Below are positions 20,839 to 30,129 of a stretch of DNA of 64,000 bases, in pieces. Position numbers and translations under genes: made by a program. This DNA is from Chondrus crispus (Eukaryota > Rhodophyta > Florideophyceae > Gigartinales > Gigartinaceae), in the NCBI RefSeq assembly GCF_000350225.1, contig NW_005179080.1:434001-498000 (forward strand), given 5' to 3'. Each line of letters opens with the position of its first letter. The first letter of the stretch is position 1. The notes beneath the pieces were generated by a model that worked only from the letters and a program-made list of their open reading frames with translations, had not been told where the DNA came from and did no database searches.

Positions 20839-20856
20839 AGTGTATACACTTTGATC
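20833..20856. repeat. Palindromic insertion in the transposase, GATC duplicated on both sides
   Basis: A 16-bp palindrome, AAAGTGTATACACTTT, sits between two GATC tetranucleotides. Removing 20 bp (the palindrome and one GATC) rejoins the two transposase frames exactly. It looks like a 4-bp target duplication around the fused ends of a departed or collapsed small element. Confidence 0.65.
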
Positions 20857-22409
20857 TTATAGGACAGGACTGCTGCTTCGGAGCAAGAAACATACAAGAC
20901 GTAACTGACGGGAAGCACGATTAGCTGCTGTAGCAGCTGCCCAATGTAGCAGTGAGGTATGTGTTCTAAAAATGCCTTTGTGCCCATTTCAAGGCAGATT
21001 AGGTCTACTGAAGCGTTAGCAACAGCCTTTGAAAGAGTTGAGTCTGCAACGATCGTCTTAATTTCTACTGTACACAAATGTATCGGCGGTTCGGGATTAT
21101 TTGAGGTGTTGAACGCAGTTTGGTTGACATCGATGAATGCCATGCCATCTGGCGAGCAGGCTAGCCATTCTTTTTCCTTATCACCAAACATGCCACAGTG
21201 ATAAACAGCCCTAATGAAATGTTTGGCTCTTAAGGCATTAACAGCAGCATTTTTTGTAACCGTACCACGCAGCATCGCTTCCGTAGAACGCGAAGTGCGA
21301 AGCCATCTTGCCGCCAAACGTTTAAAAATCTCTGCCACTGTTCTCTCGTTGCATTGTACATCTGCGACACCAAGTCGTGTGAGGATCTCGGAATTATTCA
21401 TTAACAAAATCCCAGCAACTGTCCCAGTTATTCGGAACTGCCTAAGCACGAAACACTCTGCACACCTCTGGTCCACGGTTAAAATTACTGCATTGTTTAA
21501 GCAGTACAGTTCAATGGTATCTCGACTGTCATTGGAGCTAGTCGGCGGTACCATCAGCTTGCCCTCATTTGTTGTATTCGTAAATAGAACATCAGCCTGC
21601 GATAGGGCCCAAGGAACAGCCACCCAACAATTGATTAAATTGGACAAACTTCCTGGCAGAGCGTAAACGAAGCGGAGCGTCTTTGAAAAGTTCTTCGTCC
21701 CCCTTTCCCGTATTACTACAGCCGTCACTCGAACATTCAAACCATCATCTTTAAGCGTTTTCTGGGCGTACTTGCAAAGACTTCCCGTTTAGGGACTGTC
21801 GTCAATTGCAAAGGCATTCTCATGATCATAGATAAAGCGATTTTCTGCTGGGCGGGCCTGGTCGATATCATTGTCAAATTCGCTCTGTTCCACGTCATCT
21901 TTTGCTGGATCGAATTGCGAGGCTCCAACGAATAGATGACACCTTAACAGATGTTCAGGCCTTATAAACATAAAGCCAAAGCCTCTCTTGGCAGACTAGG
22001 TATCATACTCATTTTCCCATACCCGCGGTCGGCTGTTATCACAAACCCAGATAAAGACGCCTCCCCGCGAGCGTGAACCACTGCGTTGACGAGTTTTTCA
22101 ACGTTGTTTGTCTGTGACTCTCCGCGAAGTCGAAAGCGAACCATAAAGGTCATTCTAAATAAAGCATCTGCAATGGCATATACGCAGTGCCCCTCTTTGT
22201 CGGCTTTCCTCATGCAAATAGTTTTAACCTGGTTGTCACTTGCCCTAGTCCCATAGAGGTCATCATCAAGTGTTGCAAAGGTATACGACGGAGAAAGAAA
22301 TACTTTGCATGGCATACTGTACGCCGCCATCTCAAACTCTGAGAGTCTGACAGTTTCATCTCTTTGGGAGCACCAAATACTCTCACCAGTATCGCCACGT
22401 CCTGTAGAA
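20835..22409 (-). pseudogene. DDE-like and PD-(D/E)XK (YqaJ-like) domains of the transposase
   Basis: Reading on the minus strand from a splice acceptor (CTTCTACAG, next to 22409), a DDE-like segment contains LDDDLYGTRASDNQVKT and, later, ITADRGYGK; the acidic residues are catalytic candidates. A frameshift near 21985 and a TAA at 21789-21791 break the reading. The continuation (about 20840-21740) contains RQFRITGT, then the three marks of a YqaJ-like PD-(D/E)XK nuclease: an upstream helix AMLRGTVTKNAAV, WLACSPDGMAF with its Asp, and CTVEIKTI with the E-x-K pair. In viruses and phages YqaJ enzymes are recombination exonucleases; its place inside a transposase is unusual. The domain call rests on motif spacing only. 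Confidence 0.6.
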
Positions 22410-22474
22410 GAGAAAGCAAGAATATTTCCAGATAAATAGCGAACTAGAGATAATGGTGGTACAGGACAGTCTAT

Positions 22475-23242
22475 CTAATGAAGCAATTCGAGCGTCTTAG
22501 AGATGCTGAACCCAGAGCACTGCGATAAAAAGAACATTACTAAGAAAGAATACATGTCTGCACGGTGAAGTTGACCAAGCCCGCAGTTGTTACTTACAAT
22601 GCGCTCGTTTGTCCAGAGGTTACATTTTCGCACTAGTTCATCACAGAAAACAACTATGTAGCTCGATCGCGAATGCAATAGCTGTCTTACTTGTAGTTCT
22701 GTCTTCATTCTTTCGATGGTCGCTCTTGTAAATAGCCGAGCTCTTTCGGAAAGCACGTCCGTAATAAAGTCATGTTGGAGTTTTACAGCTTGGTCTCGAA
22801 CCGTTTGAATTCTCCAACCCTCCGTGTAGTCGTGTGTTCTTCTCTGTGCCCATGCTCGACTTCCACGTCCCTCTCTGCTCCTTCTCCCGCGAGGGCGACC
22901 GCGCGTAGACGCCTGTCCGCCTTGACAATGCTCAATGACAGTGCCTGGTTGTGAGCTCTGTTGTACGCTTGGAGTGGGCACGTGTGTGTTACCGTCACCA
23001 ACGGGTTGATGCGTTGTGCCTGTGTGGGGAGTGAGTGGTAGAGCGGGAGTGGGTGGTAGAGGGGAAGTAGGTGGTAGAGGATGGAAGTTTTGAAAGATTG
23101 AGCCATCTTCGGTGCCTGTGAGGGGAGGGAGTGGCAGAAGCAAGGGGATTTGTAAGATTGGGCCGTCACCTCCGTCAAGTGGCTCTAGCAGCGACGATGG
23201 CATCCTGAGATTGCTGGGGCGGGGTTTTGACTGAGGTTTCAA
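22475..23242 (-). pseudogene. N-terminal part of the YqaJ-nuclease transposase
   Basis: An open frame of 255 codons precedes the DDE segment. It opens with a proline-rich low-complexity region (LLPLPPLTG and LPPTPALPLTP repeats). Next comes a basic, AT-hook-like stretch, RGRPRGRRSREGRGSR, then a helical region ending FFLSQCSGFSISKTLELLH. An intron of about 70-100 bp probably joins it to the acceptor near 22410; a donor is not certain (GGGTTCAG near 22508 is one option). The proline repeats lie in an imperfect minisatellite on the DNA. Confidence 0.5.
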
Positions 23243-23569
23243 GGTCTGTCGGACAGATTTCGAGTGGGGAAGGGTGGTTGGTATGTGTTAGGAGCACGAA
23301 GAGATTCATTCAGTCGGATTGGAACTTGAACAAAAAGTGAACAGGTGGGATGCTCTCCACAGCCCACGCTTCCAGCCTATGCACTTGAAAATAGGAACAC
23401 TACACTTGTCTATAAGATTGAATGGTTCAAAGAAGGTCTAAAATGAGCCTATATGTACGGTACACCGTACATAAAGCAATTTCCCAAAAAATATGCATTC
23501 TCATTTATGTACGGTACACCGTACATTATTTACATTAGGGATATGCAAACGCAAAATTTTACACATTTA

Positions 23570-23968
23570 GAGCATCACCACCGGTAGAATCAAATAACCA
23601 AATAACCAAAATTTGATGATTTGATGTGGATTGACATCCCCACTGGTCGGACCAAATCATCAAATTTTTGGTTCCGAGCCAAATATCGGAACCAAATATC
23701 AAGAATTTGGTTCCGTTTCTTCGTAGTTTGATACCCTGGACAATCCAGTTGTTCAAGGCTCATTGGTCACACGAAAGGGCTTCCCTCCAAACCCCCAGGA
23801 CGAAGCGTACTATACAGTATTTGGTTCTCAGCGGTGGCACTGTTCTTTTTGCGATATCAAATTACCAAATAACCAAACCACCAAATTCCCACCAGTCAAT
23901 TGAATTCTAGAAAAAACGTGCCAAGTGTTGTTGCTTGGTCGTTCGATCACCTACCGGCGGTGATGCTC
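23570..23968. mobile_element. MITE with TTA duplication, 399 bp
   Basis: The left end reads GAGCATCACCACCGGTAG and the right end is its inverse with one mismatch (CTACCGGCGGTGATGCTC). TTA flanks both (23567-23569 and 23969-23971), the target choice of PIF/Harbinger elements. The interior is rich in CCAAATAACCAAA-type runs and their inverses and codes for nothing. A similar tip, GATGCTCTAAA, occurs at 24000-24010 and may belong to a second copy. Confidence 0.75.
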
Positions 23969-24078
23969 TTAGCCACCAAATTTAGCCAAACCGATAGGGA
24001 TGCTCTAAACGTGAACTCGCTCCACGTCACGCCGCCTTATCCAGAAGTAGCTATGTGTAGTGTCCTGTCTAGTGTAGT

Positions 24079-26743
24079 GTTCAGTGTCTGGTGTCTAGCC
24101 AACAATTTTCCTCAATTGAGGAAAAGCTGCATGATTTAATACACAGTTTTGGCGCGAAGACTGTAGCAATACCGAAACACCACATAGCCAAGAGACCGTA
24201 TAGGTCAGTGCCCCGCCTTTTTTTGCAACCATTCCACTGAAGAAGTCTCGTGAATACTAAAACCCACCTGTTCCCCAGACCCTTCCACTCTTACGACTCC
24301 AATCAAAAATTTCGGTGGATCAGCGCCGTTCATTGAAAATGGGGAAGGACTCTCGCCTTAGTGTTGGTGCAGAAGTGCGCACGAAAGCCCGCTACGTCAC
24401 CAGCGACGCTGAGTGTCAGCGTCGATACGGTTCCCTATGGAAAACAAGGACAGTGGCCGGTGTTGTAGAAAACACTCGACAGGAGCAGGGCAAGAAAAAT
24501 CGTGTCACGTTTATTGAAAGAGCATGGGCAGTAGGATCACAGAAAATAAGAAAAGCTCTTCAGCTGCGGTTTGTTATGATTGGTTCCTGCCCAATTCCCA
24601 TCCAACCGGACGGAAAGCCAGATTTTATTGGGCGTGAACCTGTACCTTTATCACCGATTCAGACTGCTCAAACACCTCCCCCCAACGGCGAAGCAGGCTG
24701 TTTTGTACCAGTAGGTTCACCAAATGTCCAGCAGCTCCCACATGACAGTGCTACTCAGCACAACTTGATTACAGAGTTTGAAGATACACCTGTCCCGTCC
24801 AACTCAATGCCTCACCGAACTGTCGCCCACACTTCTCCGAGTACAGTACCAACGGCGAAAAATTACAGTCTCTCTGATGAGGGAACGGTTGAGGTCCATG
24901 AAAAACTATGGCGCATGGATTCAGTACTTTCAGACATCAACGGCCCTGTCCCCGTCAAGCATTGGAAGGTGGTCGGTTTTGATGGGTCCGACATACGCGG
25001 CAGAGGAGCACCAGCAGGGAAAGGAATAGAATACTATTTCTATTCGATGTTTCCAATGCACTTTCTGGGGCGCATAGTGCAGCTGACATCGAATGACCTG
25101 CTGTCAAAGCATCAGAGAGGCACATCAGCTGGTGAGGTTCTACGATTTTTTGGGATTTTAATTTTAATATCACGATACGCCAGAGGAGATCGTCGGAGAT
25201 TGTGGGAAGCAAGATCGGCCTCCAAGTACTTTACACGTCCTCCGCTTTCGAAGATAATGGGGCGAAGACGCTTCGAGGCCCTATTCGGCTCACTGACGTT
25301 TAGCTCTCAACCAACAGAGGCTGGATGGCGCTCTGCCCAACATCGCTGGGCTCTTGTCAACGATTTTGTTGCAGCTTTTAACGACCACCGGTACAGAAAC
25401 GTAACAACATCCGACCACCTTTGCGTGGATGAGTCTATGATACGATGGTACGGTTTGGGCGGTGATTGGATTGAAATTGGCCTACCACACTTCGTGAGTA
25501 TCGAGCTCAAGCTTGAAGGTGGCTGTGAAGTTCAAAATCTGGCCTGTGGGGAGAGCAGAATTATGCTAAGAATAGAAATAGTTACTGGTGCGACGGACGA
25601 AAAGGAGAAACCGTTCGAGGGAAGCTGTAACCACGGGACAGCTGTCCTCAAACGCCTCGTGAGCCCTTCGGTCTACTCAGACCGTTTCATATGTGCTGAC
25701 TCCTACTTCGCATCTGTGCAGTCAGCAGTTCAGCTTCTACAGCTTGGATTGAGATTTATAGGGGTGGTAAAGACCGCCACACGGGCTTTTCCCATGCATT
25801 TTATAAGTCAAGTGGATATAGACGGAAGGGGACAGCATACTACTCTACGATGTGATATGCAGGACATAGGGAAATCGTTAATAGCACGGGCATGGGTGGA
25901 CCGGAATAGACGATATTTTATCGCCACTGCCAGCAACAGCACCGATGGAAGTCCGTGCGATCGATGGCGGTGGCGTCAGACCAGCAGTGGTCCACGCAGA
26001 GTTCAGCTTTCCATACGACAGCCAAAAGTCGTGGAACGCTACTATGATACTTGTGCAATTATTGATCAGCACAACAGCTGCCGCCAGGATGACTTTGAGC
26101 TCGAACGTATGATTCGCGTCCAGAAGTGGGACAAGAGATTTAATATTGGAATTCTGGGGTTCTGTATCTTGGACGCGTGGAAGCTTTACAAATCAGCGCA
26201 TGCGGAACAGTGCATGTTTTTACAAGGTGGCTTCTACGACGCTCTTTCAGAGGCCTTAATCGACAACAAATACGACAACGCCGCCACAGTCCGCAATCAT
26301 AGCCCAGGTTCCTCGTTCGGGGAACAATCAAACTCTACAAAATCAGCTTCGCGGAGCACGTGTCTAGTTAGGACGTCAAAGCGTCGCAACATTGATGGCA
26401 ACTACAGCAAATATGCATGACAAGGAAGATGTGGGTCTTGCAAGAGGCACAACGCAATAAAAGTTTGTAGTGTATGCCTGGAACAAGGTAATGCGTTACT
26501 TTTGCAGCAAACGCTCAGTCAGGGACTGTTTGCTGTACATGTTGAATTAGAGCACTAGATGATGCCATTTATCGCTCTAGTAGTAACTAAGATACCATAC
26601 GGATCAAGAGTGTGTGGTGCGTTTAGTGCAAGGGTCTTCTCATCGCCCGTAAAGGGATTCAGACACATGCGGCTCAAATGAGGAAAACGCGTGTGCTCAA
26701 TTGAGGATTTTTGATTGTCGGCTAGACACTAGTGTCTGAGTGA
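24079..26743 (+). mobile_element. piggyBac-family DNA transposon
   Basis: The transposase gene is bordered by imperfect inverted repeats. The left one (24080-24121) contains GTGTCTAGCCAACAAT and then CCTCAATTGAGG; the right one (26695-26742) has the inverse GATTGTCGGCTAGACAC preceded by CTCAATTGAGG. The expected TTAA target duplication is not evident, so the exact borders are uncertain. Confidence 0.7.
24339..26420 (+). CDS. piggyBac transposase, intact reading frame
   Basis: The 693-aa product starts at the ATG at 24339; the frame is open back to a GTG at 24315. It is a cut-and-paste DDE transposase. An N-terminal region (about residues 1-80) containing VTSDAECQRRYGSLWKTRTVAGVV looks like a small separate domain. 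A variable linker follows, then the piggyBac core from YYFYSMFPMHFLG (about 233). Three candidate catalytic Asp residues lie in CVDESMIRWYG (near 364), ICADSYFASV (near 454) and YDTCAIIDQHNS (near 570-576), in the family order. No stop, frameshift or intron is seen. An ATG-initiated frame, the inverted repeats and AATAAA at 26456-26461 suggest a recently active gene. The C-terminal Cys-rich finger is weak or missing. Confidence 0.88.
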   Translation: MGKDSRLSVGAEVRTKARYVTSDAECQRRYGSLWKTRTVAGVVENTRQEQGKKNRVTFIERAWAVGSQKIRKALQLRFVMIGSCPIPIQPDGKPDFIGREPVPLSPIQTAQTPPPNGEAGCFVPVGSPNVQQLPHDSATQHNLITEFEDTPVPSNSMPHRTVAHTSPSTVPTAKNYSLSDEGTVEVHEKLWRMDSVLSDINGPVPVKHWKVVGFDGSDIRGRGAPAGKGIEYYFYSMFPMHFLGRIVQLTSNDLLSKHQRGTSAGEVLRFFGILILISRYARGDRRRLWEARSASKYFTRPPLSKIMGRRRFEALFGSLTFSSQPTEAGWRSAQHRWALVNDFVAAFNDHRYRNVTTSDHLCVDESMIRWYGLGGDWIEIGLPHFVSIELKLEGGCEVQNLACGESRIMLRIEIVTGATDEKEKPFEGSCNHGTAVLKRLVSPSVYSDRFICADSYFASVQSAVQLLQLGLRFIGVVKTATRAFPMHFISQVDIDGRGQHTTLRCDMQDIGKSLIARAWVDRNRRYFIATASNSTDGSPCDRWRWRQTSSGPRRVQLSIRQPKVVERYYDTCAIIDQHNSCRQDDFELERMIRVQKWDKRFNIGILGFCILDAWKLYKSAHAEQCMFLQGGFYDALSEALIDNKYDNAATVRNHSPGSSFGEQSNSTKSASRSTCLVRTSKRRNIDGNYSKYA

Positions 26744-26936
26744 CATGCAATTTGCCTCACATGAGGTCAAATCGAAACTTTATAAAGTCAGTTTGGACAC
26801 CATTTCTTTAACGTTTATGCCATCGGCAGTAACATCTTGCAAAACAATGGGATACCAGTTGTGAATGCACAGAAAGATTAAGAATACAATGAATTATCAA
26901 TGCTCTGTTGACCTTTTAAACAAGCGTTTTGGTTTC
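26744..26936. other. Short spacer; inner side of a TIR interrupted by Ngaro
   Basis: The sequence TGTCTGAGTGACATG and CTCACATGAGGTCA (26733-26767) recurs inverted at 31798-31849, on the other side of the Ngaro element. This suggests that a TIR element once lay here before the Ngaro insertion. No gene. Confidence 0.5.
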
Positions 26937-27145
26937 GAACGTTATTGTGGAATCACCATGTAATCCCCCAGCGCTCATTAGGGCAAGGGGGAATCTGAAC
27001 GTGCCCGTCACATCACGCAGTCACGCCACCGCCGCCGTCGACCGCGGCGGTGCTTGAGGGAATACTGTATTTCAGTCCCCCGAACTCCCATTCGGGACGT
27101 GCTGCGTTCGGCAGTCATTTTGCTTCTCGCTTTATTTCGAGAGCG
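26937..27145 (+). repeat. Ngaro repeat A1
   Basis: It matches 31206-31400 with only a few differences, then diverges at TTCTCGCTTTATTTCG against TTCTCGCTTTCCCTCC. It holds the 5' start of the element and probably its promoter. Confidence 0.85.
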
Positions 27146-27208
27146 AGCTTCCCTGTGAGAAACTCACGGAGGTCTGACACAATCTCCTGGAGGGCCCTGC
27201 CTACAGGA

Positions 27209-28213
27209 ATGGCTGACAATCAGGACGCGCCTCCAGAACAACCAATAGCTTTCATCCAAGCGCAAATCGAAGCGCTACAATCCCTAATTGCTGCAGGCGT
27301 CTCCACAGCGATAGACGCTAGGGATAGTAGCGCTCCGGCAGCCGCAAGCGCAGAGGCTCTCGACCCCGCCCCCAGCGAGGGAGCTCGTGCCCTCCGGCCG
27401 GAGGAAGACGCTACCGGAGACGCCCAGAGAAATAACGAGGGTGCAGCCACACCGGGCGGCCAAGGGGGTCAGGAAGGGGCTGGACCGTCTCCGGCAGGAA
27501 ACACAGACGGTGAATCCGAAGATAAGGAATATCAGGACGACGAAGAAGACGACGAAGACCAGGAGTATCTTGGAGAAGGAGCCCTTGTCGCCTTTTCAAA
27601 GCGTTGGTACGAGAAGAATCGCCACAATCGGATCTCCCCGAGATTCTCCGTCCCACAGCGCTTCCATCCTCTACGCCCGGTTGGTTTTAAGCCCTAATCG
27701 ATCGATCACTACCAAACGTTTGGATCAGGATCAGCTAGGACAGGAAGAGAAGAGGAGGCAGCTAACCTCTACTGTACAGCAGCTTACACAACTACCGTCA
27801 ACAACACCGTCGTGAAAAGCCCCACGGAGCTCATCCAGAGAATCGGGGTTGTGGAGGCTCTAGCGGAGGACCTCCAAGGACCGGTCCCGGAGGTTTTCGA
27901 GGCGATCTCAGACGGCCAAATCGCCGTATTCGGCACGTACGAGCTCAACGCCTCCCGCTACGAAGTCCTCTGTGGACGACAAGGAGCAGCTGGAGTCGCC
28001 GACCCCGAACTTCTCTCAACCTTCATCTCCCCGGCTGCCGGGTACAGTATCGCTGGAAGGCAGGCATTCCGGCAGCAACAGCGACAGGCTGTCAAATCGG
28101 CGGCCATTCGCGCCGGGAAGCGAACAGTCGGGATCAAGAACCATCTCAGCGGTTCGACGCGCGCTGCAGGCGGAACTGGATCAGGCAGCGGCCGCAGACG
28201 CACTCACATCTAG
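27209..28213 (+). pseudogene. Ngaro Gag-like ORF, apparently interrupted
   Basis: The first frame (27209-27697, 162 aa, MADNQDAPPEQ start) has a short coiled region, then Ala/Pro/Gly-rich and very acidic sequence (DDEEDDEDQEYLGEG), and ends RFHPLRPVGFKP. After 115 bp a second frame (27812-28213) has a helical segment with IGVVEALAEDL and FGTYELNASRYEVLC, ending in a Gly/Arg-rich tail. DIRS-order Gag proteins are poorly conserved; position before the RT and composition are the evidence. The two parts may be one Gag broken by mutation or joined by an intron. Confidence 0.55.
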
Positions 28214-28374
28214 AGAGCAGGTCGTAGGTGGGCAAGAGGGAACGCACAGGGCAGCCACTCCGCCCGTCGGGGAGGTAGCAAGGGAACTAAGTAATGATAG
28301 CCCCATTTGTTGGCGTCGGAGCATCCTACGCGGAGTGGGAGCGGATCGGAGCCAGCCCGTGGCTTTTACGGTAG

Positions 28375-30129
28375 ATCAGGTTCGGGATTCAGCTCCCGTG
28401 GAAATCGGAACCCAGATTACAATCCCGATCGGCGTATTCCCTCGATCCGGATGGCGCCGACTTCGCTTCGAAGGAAATTCAGAGGTGGCTCACGCTGGGA
28501 TTTGTGAGGAGGGCGACGCCCGTCGAGACCCAGGGGCTCCAGGGGGAAGGACGCGTCTCCCCTGCATTCGTGATCATGTCGGCCAGGAAACTGCGGCTAG
28601 TGGTGGACCATTCCGCGGTCAACGACGCCCTGGAGCAGCGAACTTTCAGGATGGATCAGCTACGGGACCTGGCGGCAGTTCTCCATCCGAACGATTCCCT
28701 CTTCAAGGCGGACATCAGCGACGCGTATTACCACCTGCGCCTCCGCCGGCGCGACGAAAAATGGCTGGCATTCAGGGTCGACGACACAATCTACATCCCT
28801 CTCTGTCCAAACTGTGGCTTGTACGAGGCGCCATGGTTTTTCACAAAGGCCATGCGGCCCGTCGTCGCCTTTCTACGCAGGAGAGGGCACCGCGTATTCC
28901 GTTATCTGGACGATTTTTATGGCGCGCCTCGGAGTTCTACCGCTGGGGCAGCAAGCCCGTTGGACATGCAAGCATTGGGGCTGGAATTCATGGAACTATT
29001 CTCAGGGCTAGGTCTCCAGCTACATCTCCACAAATGCCACTTTACCGGGCGCCGCCAGCTGGAAATCTTTGCGATCGTGGTTGACACTTCACGCGCGCTG
29101 TTTCTTCTAAGCGCCGCAAAACTTTCCAAGATCGAGACGCAGGCTCGCCGACTACTGCGATACGCGTCACAGCACCGTCGTTTCGTAAGGGTTACCGACA
29201 TTCGTCGCCTCGCTGGCCTCAGAAACAGCGTCAGCGCAGCCGTGATCGACGCCCGCCTGCGCCTGCGTGAGTTGTTCGACTCCCTAACTGGGTCCGCAAC
29301 CGGTCGGGCCCGCCTATCACACGCGGACATGCGGGACCTACAGTGGTGGGCTCGACTCAGCACAAACCCGCACCTCGGTTGCATTTTATGGCCAGCCCCA
29401 GACGCCTTGGTTTTCACAGACGCCAGCATGGGTGGCTGGGGAGCGACTTGGAACGGCATGGTCTCAGTGTCAGGCTTCTTCGACGCCTCCCACGAGGGCA
29501 GCCACATCAACGAGTTGGGGCTTCTGGCGGCACTGTACGGCCTGCGCCACTTCGTTCGACACGCGCGTACCCGGCAAGTCGAGATAGTCACCGACAGCAA
29601 GGTAACAGAACATATCGTGCGCAATCTCACGTCCCGCTCGCCTCGCTTACTCTCACGACTACGACAGCTGCGGGCACTATGCCAGGCACACGGCGTCACA
29701 CTCTCCACGCGCCACATCCCCTCAGTGGTCAACACTTGGGCAGATCGCCTTTCCCGACGCAGAAACAGTCACGCTTGGTCTCTACCGCCAACCGTCACGC
29801 GCCTGCTGGGACGTCGCTTCGCTCAGCGCCTCGACATCGTCGACGGACACGACCTCCTCAGCTATACCCCACGCTTCACCAACCCAGTCGTGCTGCCTCG
29901 GCCCGCCTTGCTTCCAGTATGGGCTCGGTACCTACAGAAATTAGGTCGTGGCGTGCTCGTCGCACCCCACTCGTCAGGTCAGGCTTGGTTTCAGTCCACA
30001 ATTGGCGCCGGCGCCACAGTCCTCAACGTCGAGAATTTCACGCCGCCCTGGCCGACCGTCGCCCTATCGTTCTGCAAGTCGCCGCGCGCAGATGGACTCT
30101 CGAGGGCTATGGCGCTGCGCAGGCGTTGA
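28375..30129 (+). CDS. Ngaro reverse transcriptase and RNase H
   Basis: The frame is open from just after a TAG (28372-28374) to the TGA ending at 30129. Similarity to DIRS RT already starts upstream of the TAG (GVGASYAEWERIGASPW), so the true ORF may begin earlier with readthrough, or the TAG is a lesion. RT motifs include LRLVVDHSAVNDALE, FKADISDAYYHLRL and the catalytic YLDD in FRYLDDFYG (about 28900-28920). RNase H follows with FTDASMGGWGATW, the Glu of HINELGLLAAL, VTDSKV and a C-terminal IPSVVNTWADRLSR (29400-29760). The first ATG in this frame after the TAG comes late, near 28576. The stop overlaps the next ORF by one base (TGATG). Confidence 0.85.
   Translation: MRFGIQLPWKSEPRLQSRSAYSLDPDGADFASKEIQRWLTLGFVRRATPVETQGLQGEGRVSPAFVIMSARKLRLVVDHSAVNDALEQRTFRMDQLRDLAAVLHPNDSLFKADISDAYYHLRLRRRDEKWLAFRVDDTIYIPLCPNCGLYEAPWFFTKAMRPVVAFLRRRGHRVFRYLDDFYGAPRSSTAGAASPLDMQALGLEFMELFSGLGLQLHLHKCHFTGRRQLEIFAIVVDTSRALFLLSAAKLSKIETQARRLLRYASQHRRFVRVTDIRRLAGLRNSVSAAVIDARLRLRELFDSLTGSATGRARLSHADMRDLQWWARLSTNPHLGCILWPAPDALVFTDASMGGWGATWNGMVSVSGFFDASHEGSHINELGLLAALYGLRHFVRHARTRQVEIVTDSKVTEHIVRNLTSRSPRLLSRLRQLRALCQAHGVTLSTRHIPSVVNTWADRLSRRRNSHAWSLPPTVTRLLGRRFAQRLDIVDGHDLLSYTPRFTNPVVLPRPALLPVWARYLQKLGRGVLVAPHSSGQAWFQSTIGAGATVLNVENFTPPWPTVALSFCKSPRADGLSRAMALRRR

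Larger units (their letters stand above)
19510..23545 (-). mobile_element. Unclassified piggyBac-like element with a YqaJ-type nuclease
   Basis: A 4 kb unit carries one long decayed minus-strand gene. Both flanks hold two copies of a 20-bp palindrome, ATGTACGGTACACCGTACAT or a one-base variant: 19532-19551 and 19737-19756 on one side, 23453-23472 and 23507-23526 on the other. Outside the outermost copies the ends resemble each other in inverted orientation (CCTAATGT followed by AATGTACGG on both), so imperfect TIRs are likely, with borders near 19510 and 23545. I could not fix a target-site duplication. The palindromes may be transposase binding sites. Confidence 0.65.

Noticed and set aside
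28917-29735. 272-codon minus-strand frame opposite the Ngaro RT
   Set aside because: It lies antisense to clear RT and RNase H motifs and resembles no protein.
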